A DNA stretch of 64,000 bases from Thiomonas sp. X19. Its GTDB lineage: Bacteria > Pseudomonadota > Gammaproteobacteria > Burkholderiales > Burkholderiaceae_C. The position numbers and the translations under genes were made by a program. Positions 26,397 to 34,931 of this stretch are shown here, one piece after another; position 1 is the stretch's first letter; the number at the start of each line of letters is the position of its first letter. Below the pieces are notes generated by a model. That model searched no databases, was not told where the DNA came from, and worked only from the letters and a program-made list of their open reading frames with translations. The stretch is from assembly GCF_900089495.1 (NCBI RefSeq), contig NZ_LT605203.1, positions 829,522 through 893,521 of the forward strand. Reading direction: 5' to 3'.

Positions 26397-27116
26397 ATGA
26401 AATTTCGCTGTATCGCCGCCACCCTGTTGCTCGCCGCCAGCACCGTGTTCGCCAGCGCCAGCCAGGCGCAGAGCACGGCGGATGTGCGCAAGGCGCTGTC
26501 CAAGGTGCTGCCCAACTTCCCCGCCTCGGCGCAGATCATCAAGACGCCCTACGCCGGCCTGTACGAAGTGGACCTCGGCGACCGCGTGTTCTACACCGAT
26601 TCCACCGGCACCTTCCTCTTCGCCGGTGAAATTCTCGACACCAAGAACGGCATCAACATCACCAAGACGCGCGTCGAGGAGCTGCGGAAAATCAAGTGGA
26701 GCGAGTTGCCGCTGAAAGACGCGTTCAAGGTGGTCTACGGCAACGGCAAGCGTCAGCTCGCCGTGTTCGAAGACCCTTACTGCCCCTACTGCCATCAGCT
26801 CAACAAGACGCTGGAGAAAATGAGCAATATGACGGTGCATGTGTTCCTGTTCCCCGTCATTCGCCCCGAGTCGCCCGCCAAGGCGCGCGACATCTGGTGC
26901 GCCGCCGACAAAGGCAAAGCCTGGGAAGCCTGGATGAACGACCAGAAGGAGCCGCCGCAAGCCCCCGCAAGCTGTGCCACGCCGCTGCAAGCCAACCTTG
27001 CCCTGGGCCAGAAGCTGGGTGTCGAAAGCACCCCCACCATGTTCCTGGAAAACGGCCAGCGCATCACCGGCGCGGTGGACGCTGCCGAGATCGACAAGCG
27101 CCTGGCGATGAAGTGA
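26397..27116 (+). CDS. Periplasmic thiol:disulfide interchange protein, DsbC/DsbG family
   Basis: A 239-residue periplasmic disulfide isomerase/reductase. Signal peptide 1-25 (MKFRCIAATLLLAASTVFAS) precedes an N-terminal dimerisation domain (TPYAGLYEVDLGDRVFYTDS). The thioredoxin fold follows, with active site Cys129-Pro-Tyr-Cys132 in FEDPYCPYCHQL, cis-proline loop STPTMFLENGQRITG and a second Cys pair (WCAA and SCAT). CPYC is the DsbG form, whereas E. coli DsbC has CGYC; overall sequence is equally close to both. Start ATG 26397 has AGGA upstream. A strong terminator follows at 27143. Confidence 0.93.
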   Translation: MKFRCIAATLLLAASTVFASASQAQSTADVRKALSKVLPNFPASAQIIKTPYAGLYEVDLGDRVFYTDSTGTFLFAGEILDTKNGINITKTRVEELRKIKWSELPLKDAFKVVYGNGKRQLAVFEDPYCPYCHQLNKTLEKMSNMTVHVFLFPVIRPESPAKARDIWCAADKGKAWEAWMNDQKEPPQAPASCATPLQANLALGQKLGVESTPTMFLENGQRITGAVDAAEIDKRLAMK

Positions 27117-27142
27117 GGTCGTGGGCCGAGGCCCATCCACGC

Positions 27143-27182
27143 GCCCATGAAAAAGCCCGCGATCGCGGGCTTTTTCATGGGC
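27143..27182. terminator. Rho-independent terminator after the dsbC-like gene
   Basis: A perfect 40-bp palindrome with 20-bp arms. The stem CCCGCGATCGCGGG is flanked by five A and five T within the arms (AAAAAGCCCGC...GCGGGCTTTTT), so it can terminate in either direction. Confidence 0.92.
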
Positions 27183-27227
27183 TTCAGCAGGGACCTTGGT
27201 TGGTGGCATGACTTCGAACTGGGTGAG

Positions 27228-27312
27228 GGCGACGCTGAACAAGTCCCTCGTGCGCATCGCGTCCGCGCCTCGGGCGGTCCGCGGCGTTGCAAATCCGCGC
27301 CATAGCTTGGGC
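27228..27312. repeat. Partial second copy of the MITE-like element
   Basis: This 85-bp stretch beginning GGCGACGCTGAACAAGTCCC is inverted relative to 3631-3715 and matches it with two substitutions. It keeps one terminus but lacks the opposite inverted end; similarity fades after CATAGCTTGGGC. It lies between the dsbC-like terminator and a small secreted-protein gene. Confidence 0.8.
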
Positions 27313-27399
27313 ACCGCAAACGGCTCGCGCCTTGCACTGCATCTGCCCAGTCCCCCGTCCCGCAGGGTTGCCCCCAGACGGGGATGGCTGCAAGGCTGG

Positions 27400-27603
27400 T
27401 CACTGCTTCATCAAGAATCCATGCGTCCTCCAGCAGTCCAGCGGATTGCGCACGGCGGGCCTGTCCATCAATTGATAATGCATACGGAAGCAGGCCTGAA
27501 TTTGCGCCTCCCGGGCCTGCACCCCATTGCTGTCCGCAGCAAACGCCGGATAGGCGGCGCCCAGCATCAGCAGGGGGGTGATGACGATCAACAGTGTTCT
27601 CAT
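27400..27603 (-). CDS. Small secreted protein, function unknown
   Basis: A 67-residue product with a clear signal peptide (MRTLLIVITPLLMLGAAYPA, cleavage near FA-AD) leaving a ~45-residue mature peptide with two cysteines (IQACFRMHYQLMD and NPLDCWRTHGF). ATG 27603 has GGAG 7 nt upstream. It follows the Met-rich protein of the copper-efflux region on the same strand, so a role in metal handling is possible but not shown. No family is recognised. Confidence 0.6.
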   Translation of the reverse strand: MRTLLIVITPLLMLGAAYPAFAADSNGVQAREAQIQACFRMHYQLMDRPAVRNPLDCWRTHGFLMKQ

Positions 27604-27759
27604 GGCAATTCTCCAGATGATTGAAATGCAGCAGCGCTGACACAGCAGCCAAGACATGGGGTTGGCTGCTGTGGCAACCCCACATGGAAGACTTCGCCTC
27701 GCCGGGATCGCCATGCAGACCGTTCCGGCCATCTCTGCACAGCGCCGCGAATTCAGGCA

Positions 27760-28302
27760 TCACATCATCCCGCGCATCATGGCCGGCATGCCCTCCTTGG
27801 CGAAACGGTCGAGTTCGCGGGAGTGGGCCTTGATCACGGCGACCATCTCCGGGTCGGAGGAGGTCTCGGTCACGGCCACGCCATCGGGCAGGATGTCGAG
27901 CTTGCGCTGGTACTTGGTCGGGTTGGCGAACATCTGCGGCACGCTATTGCTCATGGGGTAGGGAAAGGGGCGGTCCTGCGCCAGCCGCGCATACATGTCC
28001 ACCACATGTTCTTGGATCAGCGCTGCGGTGGCGGGGTCGGCCGAGGTGGTCACGTCATGCACCCCGTTGGGCAGTTCCTTGACTTCGCGCCGGATGAGTT
28101 CGTGGCGCTCGAACAGTTCCATGCCGGTGCGCATGGGCCCGTTCATATTCCCCGGCGACATCATGCCGCCCATGCCTCCGCCCATCATCCCGCCCCCCGT
28201 CATCCCCTGGGCCTGGGCGGGCGGGGCGCCACGTCCGGTGAAGTAGCCCGCGACGGTTCCAACAAAACCCACAAGAGTGGTCACGAAAGAGCGACGTTGC
28301 AT
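27760..28302 (-). CDS. Methionine/glycine-rich periplasmic protein near cus genes
   Basis: A 180-residue exported protein. The N-terminus MQRRSFVTTLVGFVGTVAGY is signal-like with twin arginines. It is followed by a Met/Gly-rich tract (residues 33-60, with MMGGGMGGMM) of the kind that binds Cu(I). The rest contains two similar segments around LPNGVHDVTTSADPATAALI and LPDGVAVTETSSDPEMVAVI, each followed by a His or Arg helix, suggesting an internal duplication. It lies 177 bp downstream of cusA on the same strand. I infer periplasmic copper or silver binding as a partner of the efflux pump. Confidence 0.75.
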   Translation of the reverse strand: MQRRSFVTTLVGFVGTVAGYFTGRGAPPAQAQGMTGGGMMGGGMGGMMSPGNMNGPMRTGMELFERHELIRREVKELPNGVHDVTTSADPATAALIQEHVVDMYARLAQDRPFPYPMSNSVPQMFANPTKYQRKLDILPDGVAVTETSSDPEMVAVIKAHSRELDRFAKEGMPAMMRGMM

Positions 28303-28479
28303 GATGGTCTCCAGGTTGAAGCAAAGGGGATGTACGACAAAAGAGGCATGGCGCTGATGGGCTCGTTCGGGCCGCCGCCGTTGGCGCTGCAGGCCTCGGA
28401 AGTTCGTCCCAGTTGGACTGCAACGGGCCTTCCCGAGTTCGGGTCGCAGACGGGAACGATGGCCGCACGATCATGGGCT

Positions 28480-31400
28480 TCACGCGGCCGCCTCCTGTCT
28501 GGGGTCTGAGCCCAGCCCCAGGCGCCGCTTCTGCCACAGGGCGTAAACCGCCGGAATCACCAGCAGCGCCAGCAAGGCAGCCGTCAGCATGCCGCCAACC
28601 ATGGGCGCGGCGATGCGCTTCATCACGTCGGCACCGGCGCCTTCGCTGAACATGATGGGCAGCAGGCCGCCGACCACCATGGTCAGGGTCATCGCCATGG
28701 GCCGCAGCCGCAGCAAGGTGCCCTCGACCACCGTTTGCTTGAGGTCGTCCCAGGTGTTGAGGCGGTCGTGAATCTTGCGCCGTTCCAGCGCCGCGTCGAG
28801 ATACAGCAGCATGACCACGCCGAACTCGGAGGCCACCCCGGCGGTGGCGATGAAGCCCACGCCCACCGCAACCGAGAGCTTGTAGCCCAGCCAGTCGACG
28901 TACCAGAATCCGCCCACCAGCGACAGCGGCAAGGTCAGCAGGATGATGGCGACCTCGGTGATGTTCTTGAAGTTGAAATACAGCAGGAGCGCGATCAGGC
29001 CGATCACCGCCGGCACGACGATCTTCAGACGCTGCACGGCCTGCTCCAGCGCCTGGTACTGCCCAACCCAGTCGAGCGTGAAACCGGGCTGCAGATGAAC
29101 CTTCTGTGCCAGGGCCGCTTGCGCCGCGGCCACGTAGCCGCCGATGCTGGTGCCGGGTTTGAGGTCGATGTACACCCAGGAATTCAGGCGGCTGTTGTCG
29201 CTGGTGAGCATGGGCGGGCCGCCCTCGATGCGCAGCGTGGCCACCTGCGCCAGCGGAATCTGGCTGCCCTCGGGCGTGGCGATGCGGCTTTCCATCAGCG
29301 TGGACAGCGACTGGCGCAGTTCGCGCGGGTAGCGCAGGCTGATGGGGAAGCGCTCCAGGCCGTTGACGGCGGTGGACAGCATCTGTCCACCGATGGCGGT
29401 CTCGACCAGGCGGTTCACATCCGCCACCGAAAGGCCGTAGCGCGCGGCTGCCAGCCGGTTGGTGTCGACCACGATGTAGCGCCCGCCGGTGGCCCGCGCC
29501 GCATAGGCGTTCTGGGTGCCCGGAACGGTTTGCAGCGCCGCCTGGATCTCCTGCCCCAGCCGGTTCAGCGTGTCGAGATTGCTGCCGGTGACCTTGATGC
29601 CGAGCGGCGTTTGCAGGCCGGTGGTCAGCATGTCCACCTGGCCCTTGATCGGCTGGGTCCAGGTGTTCGACACACCGGGAATCTGCAGCGCCTGATTCAT
29701 CTTCTCGATCAGCTTGGCGGTGGTCATGCCGGCCGGCCAGGTGCTGCGGTCCTTCAGGTTCACGACCGTCATGAACATCGAGATCGGCGTCGGGTCGGTC
29801 GCGGTCTGCGCCCGGCCCGCCTTGCCGAACACGCTCTCCACTTCGGGGAAGGTCTTGATGATGCGGTCGCTCTGCTGCAGGATCGCGGCGGATTGGCCGA
29901 TGGAGATCGACGGATCCTGCGACACCGGCATGTACAGCAGGGTGCCTTCGTTCAAGGGCGGCATGAACTCCGAGCCGAGGTGCTTCCAGGGGAAATACAG
30001 GCTGGCCACGGCGACGAGGGCCAGCACGATGACCACCCAGGGAGCCCGCAGCACGCCGTGGATCAAGGGGCGGTAGAGCCAGATCAGCATCTGGTTCAAG
30101 GGGTTCTTTCCCTCCGGGCGGATATGCCCGCGAATGAACCAGGCCATCAGCAGCGGCACCAGGGTGATGGACAGGATGGCGGCCGCGGCCATGGCATAGG
30201 TCTTGGTGAAGGCCAGGGGCCGAAACAGCTTGCCCTCCTCGCCGCCGAGCGCGAACACCGGCAGGAACGACACCGCGATGATCAGCAGCGAAAAAAACAG
30301 CGCCGGCCCGACTTCCGATGCCGCCACCCGCGCCTTCATCCAGGGATCGGCGCCGGGATCCTGCTCCATATGCTTGTGCATGTTCTCGATCATCACGATC
30401 GCGGCGTCGGTCATCGCGCCGATGGCGATGGCGATGCCCCCCAGGGACATGATGTTGGCCGGAATGCCCTGCGCCCACATCACCAGGAAGGCGGCGAGGA
30501 TGCCCAGCGGCAGCGACACGATGGCCACCAGCGCCGAGCGCGCGCGCAGCAGGAACAGGAACGACACCAGGGCGACGATCAGCGACTCTTCCAGCAGCTT
30601 CTCGGTCAGGGTGTGGATGGCGCGCTGGATCAGCGGCGCCTGGCTGTAGGTGGTGACGATCTTCACCCCGGGCGGCAGCGAGGGCTGGATGCTGCGGATC
30701 TTGTCCTCGACCCGGCGGATGATGGCATCGGCGTTCGAGCCCTGGTTCATCATCACGATGCCCCCCACCACCGCGCCCTCGCCGTTGAGGTCGGCGGCGC
30801 TGTTGGGCAGTTCCGGGCCGAATTGGACGCGGGCGACATCCTTGAGCGTCAGCGGCACCCCGCCGCGCGCCGCCAGCGGCGCGTTCTCCAGATCCCGCAA
30901 GGAGCGGATATAGCCGGTGGTGCGCACCATATAGCTGGCTTCGCCGAGATCGACCACCGAGCCGCTGGTCTCGCCATTGGCGGCGCGGATGGCATCTTCC
31001 ACCTGCGGCAGGGTGAGGTTGTAGGCCAGCAGGGCCTGCGGGTTCACCACCACCTGGTATTCCTTCACCATGCCGCCGACCGTGGCGACCTCGGCCACGC
31101 CCGGAATGCCCTGCAACTGGTACTTGAGAAACCAGTTCTGCAGGGTGGTGAGCTGGCTCAGGTCCTGCGTGCCGCCGGTATCGGTCAGGGCGTACATGTA
31201 AACCCAGTCCACCCCCGAACTGTCAGGCCCCAGCGCCGGCGTCACTCCAGGCGGCAGTTTGGATTGCACCTGGCTGAGATACTGCAGCACCAGGTTGCGC
31301 GCCTGGTAGATGTCGGTGCCGTCCTTGAAGATGACGTAGACGAAGGAGTCGCCGAACATCGAATAGCCGCGCACCGCGCGCGCGCCGGGCACCGACTGCA

Positions 31401-31617
31401 GGGTGGTCTCCAGCGGATAGGTCACCTGGTCCTGCACCACCTGCGGCGCCTGCCCGGGGTAGGAGGTCTTGATGATGACCTGGGTGGGGGAGATGTCGGG
31501 GATGGCCTCCAGCGGCGTGTTGCGCACCGCCAGGATGCCTGCGGCCAGCAGCATCAGCGCGCCGATCACCGTCAGGCTGCGGTTCTCGAAGCACCACTCC
31601 ATGAGCCGCCGGATCAT
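28480..31617 (-). CDS. cusA: CusA-type heavy-metal RND efflux pump
   Basis: The 1045-residue inner-membrane proton-driven transporter of a tripartite Cu(I)/Ag(I) efflux complex. It has the HME-RND start MIRRLMEWCFENRSLTVIGA, TPLEAIPDISPTQVIIKTSY, the TM4 stretch GGIAIAIGAMTDAAIVMIEN (proton relay acidic residues), HLGSEFMPPLNEGTLLYMP, QPIKGQVDMLTTGLQTPLGI and the C-terminal TVVEGTLLRLRPMAMTLTM. Met residues in the periplasmic cleft and the CusB/CusC neighbours favour Cu/Ag over Zn/Co. The start overlaps the cusB stop by 4 bp (ATGA). Length is normal for the class. Confidence 0.95.
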   Translation of the reverse strand: MIRRLMEWCFENRSLTVIGALMLLAAGILAVRNTPLEAIPDISPTQVIIKTSYPGQAPQVVQDQVTYPLETTLQSVPGARAVRGYSMFGDSFVYVIFKDGTDIYQARNLVLQYLSQVQSKLPPGVTPALGPDSSGVDWVYMYALTDTGGTQDLSQLTTLQNWFLKYQLQGIPGVAEVATVGGMVKEYQVVVNPQALLAYNLTLPQVEDAIRAANGETSGSVVDLGEASYMVRTTGYIRSLRDLENAPLAARGGVPLTLKDVARVQFGPELPNSAADLNGEGAVVGGIVMMNQGSNADAIIRRVEDKIRSIQPSLPPGVKIVTTYSQAPLIQRAIHTLTEKLLEESLIVALVSFLFLLRARSALVAIVSLPLGILAAFLVMWAQGIPANIMSLGGIAIAIGAMTDAAIVMIENMHKHMEQDPGADPWMKARVAASEVGPALFFSLLIIAVSFLPVFALGGEEGKLFRPLAFTKTYAMAAAAILSITLVPLLMAWFIRGHIRPEGKNPLNQMLIWLYRPLIHGVLRAPWVVIVLALVAVASLYFPWKHLGSEFMPPLNEGTLLYMPVSQDPSISIGQSAAILQQSDRIIKTFPEVESVFGKAGRAQTATDPTPISMFMTVVNLKDRSTWPAGMTTAKLIEKMNQALQIPGVSNTWTQPIKGQVDMLTTGLQTPLGIKVTGSNLDTLNRLGQEIQAALQTVPGTQNAYAARATGGRYIVVDTNRLAAARYGLSVADVNRLVETAIGGQMLSTAVNGLERFPISLRYPRELRQSLSTLMESRIATPEGSQIPLAQVATLRIEGGPPMLTSDNSRLNSWVYIDLKPGTSIGGYVAAAQAALAQKVHLQPGFTLDWVGQYQALEQAVQRLKIVVPAVIGLIALLLYFNFKNITEVAIILLTLPLSLVGGFWYVDWLGYKLSVAVGVGFIATAGVASEFGVVMLLYLDAALERRKIHDRLNTWDDLKQTVVEGTLLRLRPMAMTLTMVVGGLLPIMFSEGAGADVMKRIAAPMVGGMLTAALLALLVIPAVYALWQKRRLGLGSDPRQEAAA

Positions 31618-33209
31618 GGGGCGCTCCGGCCAGGGGCCATGTTCATCCCGGCCATCGACCCGGCGGCGGGCGGGGGCGCGGCTGCCGGCGTGGCGGGTGG
31701 TGCGACCGTTGGTGGGGTCGTTGGCCCCGCAGCGCCGGCTTGCGGGTCGCTCGCCGGCGGCATGCCTGGCATCGTTCCCGTGGCGGGCATGCCGCCTGCG
31801 CCGCTCGTGCCGGCATGACCACCGAGCATGCGCGCCTTGACCGACTGGAACTGCGATTCGGAGTACAGCAGGAACTGGGCGCTTTCCACCACCTGGTCAC
31901 CCGCCTTGAGCCCCCGGGCGATGACCACCCAGCCGTTCGCCTCGGGCCCAAGCGCAACTTGCACCGGCAGGAAGTGGCCGCCCGCCTGCGCCAGCATGGC
32001 GTAATCGCCATCCTGCGTGCGCAGCACCGCGCTGCTCGGCAGCGCCAGCGCGGTTTGCGCCTGGGCCTGCACCGTGGCGTTGGCATACATGCCCGGGCGC
32101 AGAATGCCGCCGGGGTTGGCGAAGCTCAGGCGCGCGGTGATGGTGCGGGTTTGCGGGTCCAGCGTGGGGTAGAGAAAGTTCAGGCGCCCATCCCAATTCC
32201 TGCCGGGGTAGGCCGGAAGCTGGAGCTGCACGCCGTCGCCCAGGCGCACCCACGGCATCTGGTAGTCGTACAGCGCCACATTGACCCAGACCCGATCCAG
32301 ATTGGCGATCTCGAACAGGCTATTCTGCGACGAGACATAGCTGCCCTGGCGAATATTGAGCGCCGTCACCACCCCGCTCTCGGGCGCCAGGATGGGAACG
32401 TTGCGCATCGGCTGGCCCGAGGCCTCCAACTGCTTGAGCGCAGCCTCGGGCAGGCCCAGCAGCAGCAGGCGCTGTTTGGCCGCGGCCAGCAAGCCCTGGC
32501 TGTCGGCATGACCGTCGGCCGCGCCGGCTTGCTGGCGCGCAATGCTGTATTCCTGCTGCGCGCTGTACAGCTCGGGCGAGTAAATCTCCGCCAGCACCTG
32601 ACCGCGCGCCACCGGGTCGCCCACGGCACGCACCTTGAGATGCACGACCCAGCCGGAGAAGCGCGGGGTGACGGTGGTGACGCGGTTCTGGTCCACGGCC
32701 ACGGTGCCCACGGTCTGGATCGCCTGGCCCATGGGACGCATCTGTGCGGTCGTCAGGCGCACGCCCAGGTTTTGCGTCAGGCGCGGGTCGATGCGCAGCC
32801 CGCTGTCGTTGGCGCCGGCTTCGGCCGGGGCGTAGACCGGCACGTAATCCATGCCCATGTTGTCCTTCATCGGACGGTCCGAATGGATCGCCGGATTCAT
32901 CGGGCTGACCCAGTACAGCACCCGGCGCTGCGGCGCCGCAGCCGGGGCGTAGACCGGGACATAGTCCATCCCCATGTTGTCTTTCATCGGGTGGTCGGAG
33001 TGGATGGCGGCGTTCATCGGGTTGGCCCAGTACAGCACCCGGCGGCTTGCCGGCGCTGCTGCGGAAGCTGTTGCGGAAGCCGGGGCCGCCGCGGCGTTCG
33101 GCGTCTTGGGGTCCGAGGCGCCGTGCGGCAGCCAGCGGCTGGTCCAGAGGCCCGCGCCGATGCCGACCAGCAACAGGCCGAGGCCGAGAGTGAAGGTTCG
33201 CAAATTCAT
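31614..33209 (-). CDS. cusB: CusB-type membrane fusion protein with duplicated metal-binding module
   Basis: The 531-residue periplasmic adaptor linking CusA to CusC. A single N-terminal helix (residues 5-22) is followed by two tandem heavy-metal-binding modules (57-89 and 96-128), each with YW..PMN.AIHSD.PMKDN and MGMDYVPVYAP, then the usual adaptor core (RLTTAQMRPMGQAIQTVGTV, VTPRFSGWVVHLKVRAVGDP, GVVTALNIRQGSYVSSQNSL). The C-terminus is Pro/Ala/Met-rich and ends AGSMAGMNMAPGRSAP. Most homologues that I recall have one such module. Overlaps both neighbours by 4 bp. Confidence 0.93.
   Translation of the reverse strand: MNLRTFTLGLGLLLVGIGAGLWTSRWLPHGASDPKTPNAAAAPASATASAAAPASRRVLYWANPMNAAIHSDHPMKDNMGMDYVPVYAPAAAPQRRVLYWVSPMNPAIHSDRPMKDNMGMDYVPVYAPAEAGANDSGLRIDPRLTQNLGVRLTTAQMRPMGQAIQTVGTVAVDQNRVTTVTPRFSGWVVHLKVRAVGDPVARGQVLAEIYSPELYSAQQEYSIARQQAGAADGHADSQGLLAAAKQRLLLLGLPEAALKQLEASGQPMRNVPILAPESGVVTALNIRQGSYVSSQNSLFEIANLDRVWVNVALYDYQMPWVRLGDGVQLQLPAYPGRNWDGRLNFLYPTLDPQTRTITARLSFANPGGILRPGMYANATVQAQAQTALALPSSAVLRTQDGDYAMLAQAGGHFLPVQVALGPEANGWVVIARGLKAGDQVVESAQFLLYSESQFQSVKARMLGGHAGTSGAGGMPATGTMPGMPPASDPQAGAAGPTTPPTVAPPATPAAAPPPAAGSMAGMNMAPGRSAP
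32826..33041 (-). repeat. Tandem duplication encoding two metal-binding modules in cusB
   Basis: Two ~99-bp units separated by ~18 bp code for nearly identical 33-residue modules (RVLYWANPMNAAIHSDHPMK and RVLYWVSPMNPAIHSDRPMK at their starts). DNA identity is high, pointing to a duplication within this gene. Confidence 0.85.
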
Positions 33210-34513
33210 GGCTGCTGCTCCGAAGGCGTTGTCAGGTAGTCGAGTTCGGCCTGGGTGGCCAGCAGATCCCGGCGCTGTTGCAGGGTCTGGAGTTCAAGGG
33301 CAAAAACGGCTTGCTGCGCCTTCAGCACGTCGCTCATGCTGGCGCGGCCGTTGCTGTAGGTGGTGAGGGTGGAGTCGTACGCCGCATGCGCCAGCGGCAG
33401 CATGTGCGCGCGCATGCGCTGCCACTTCTCCTGCTGGCTGCGCATGCGCGCCGTGGCGGTGCGGATCTGCTGCTGCAAGGCCAACCGCTGGTCCTGCTCG
33501 TCGTAGCGGGCTTCCAGCACCTGGGCGCGGGCGCTGTCGAGTTCCTGATCCAGCCGATGGCTGGAGAAGATCGGCAAGTTCATCGAAACCCCGGCGGAGA
33601 AAAAGTTGGGAGAGCCCGGAAAAAAGCTCTTGCCGTAGGAGGCGCCAACCGTGATCTCCGGCAGGAAATCCTTCTTGGCCACCTGCACGCCAGCCTGGGC
33701 GATCTGCACCTTGGCCTGGGCCATGCGCAGCAGCGGCTGGGTCGGGGGCGCTTGCTCGGGAGCCGTCGCGCCTGGCGACAAGCTCGGCCAGTCAGGATCG
33801 ATCTGCGGCGTTTGATCGCTGCCGAGTGCCTGGGCAATGTCGGCCAGGGACGCCGCTTCATCCGCGGCGAGCGCGCTTTGGTCGTTGCGCAGTTCGTCCT
33901 CGGCGAGACGGGCGCGCAACACATCGCTCTGCGGTCCGTTGCCTGCCCGGTAGCTGGCCATGGCCGCGTCGACGTTCTCACGCGCCAGCGTCTGCTGCCG
34001 CTGCACCGTCGCCATGGCCTGGCGCGCGTACACCGCCGCAAGCCAGGCGCGTCGCAAGGCGAGAACCAGCTGCGCGCGTTTGGCTTCGCGGCTGAAGTGC
34101 TGCTCCGAGGCTTGCGCCTGCAGCTTGTCGCCTTCGAGGGCCAGCTTGCCGATCGGCGGAAAGCTCTGGCTGACGCCGACGCTGAGCATGGTCATGCTCT
34201 GCTGCGTCAGCGAGAAGCTGTTGGTGGGCAGGTTGACCGCGTCGAACGACACATGCGGGTCGGGCAACTGCGTGGCCGCCGCGGCCTGGTGCTGGATGGC
34301 GCGGATGCGCTGCGCGGCTGCGGCCAGACTGGGATTGCTCCGCGCCAGTTGCGCCTCGGCGGCACCGAGGGTCAGGGGCGCGGCTTGGGCGGGTGCGGCC
34401 AGGCCGGCGAGCAGTAGAAGCGTGACGAGAACGGGGATGGCCGCCGGGCGTTCAGACCAGACGGATGACAACCGCCGGGCTTGCGCACGGCGGCACTGCA
34501 GGATGAGGGACAT
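33206..34513 (-). CDS. cusC: CusC-type outer-membrane efflux protein (TolC-like)
   Basis: A 435-residue outer-membrane channel. The signal sequence ends near LAAPAQA (residues 38-44). Two repeated OEP domains follow, seen in AQLARSNPSLAAAAQRIRAI, SQSFPPIGKLALEGDKLQAQ and YDSTLTTYSNGRASMSDVLK. There is no lipobox cysteine, unlike E. coli CusC, so it may be non-lipidated. The ATG at 34513 has GAGGA 5-6 nt upstream. It is upstream of cusB and overlaps it by 4 bp. No cusRS-type two-component genes are nearby. Confidence 0.9.
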   Translation of the reverse strand: MSLILQCRRAQARRLSSVWSERPAAIPVLVTLLLLAGLAAPAQAAPLTLGAAEAQLARSNPSLAAAAQRIRAIQHQAAAATQLPDPHVSFDAVNLPTNSFSLTQQSMTMLSVGVSQSFPPIGKLALEGDKLQAQASEQHFSREAKRAQLVLALRRAWLAAVYARQAMATVQRQQTLARENVDAAMASYRAGNGPQSDVLRARLAEDELRNDQSALAADEAASLADIAQALGSDQTPQIDPDWPSLSPGATAPEQAPPTQPLLRMAQAKVQIAQAGVQVAKKDFLPEITVGASYGKSFFPGSPNFFSAGVSMNLPIFSSHRLDQELDSARAQVLEARYDEQDQRLALQQQIRTATARMRSQQEKWQRMRAHMLPLAHAAYDSTLTTYSNGRASMSDVLKAQQAVFALELQTLQQRRDLLATQAELDYLTTPSEQQP

Positions 34514-34621
34514 CGCTTTCCTCTTCGGCGGATGGAACGCTGCAAGGCCGCAGCGCTGATCGCAAGGCGAACACGAACATCGCCCGGTGAAGGTTCACCG
34601 GGACGGGTGCTGCCGAAGGGG

Positions 34622-34822
34622 TCAAACTTGGAGGCGAGCCGCGAGGAAAGGCGGCTTGGAGGGAGGTGGCGACTCGATCCGCAGGGACTGCCGGGCAGGC
34701 GGCCTGGGTAGGGTTTGCAGCAGCAGTACGACGCGCTGGACCAGCGCCGCTTGCGTCCAAGGCAAAAATGCCAATGCGCAGACCAACGCCCAGATGCGGG
34801 GGAAGGTTCGAAAGGATTGCAT
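34622..34822 (-). CDS. Possible small secreted or membrane peptide upstream of cusC
   Basis: A 66-residue frame beginning MQSFRTFPRIWALVCALAFL, a credible signal sequence ending near WTQAA, then a Pro-rich C-terminus (RIESPPPSKPPFLAARLQV). It lies 108 bp before cusC on the same strand and could be the first gene of the operon. The ribosome binding site is poor and no family is recognised, so this is tentative. Confidence 0.35.
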   Translation of the reverse strand: MQSFRTFPRIWALVCALAFLPWTQAALVQRVVLLLQTLPRPPARQSLRIESPPPSKPPFLAARLQV

Positions 34823-34931
34823 GGACTTGGATCGGGGCAAAGGGGCGAAAACCAGGTGGGAGCATCTTAGCGATGCGTTCAGGCTTGTCAATCGGGGGTG
34901 ACGACTCGGCCGAATCGCGGTGCCGAGTCGC

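Noticed and set aside
28735-31818. A 1027-codon open frame antisense to cusA
   Set aside because: Its translation is rich in His, Gly, Arg and Asp with no domain pattern, and it mirrors a certain cusA gene. High G+C commonly keeps the opposite frame open.
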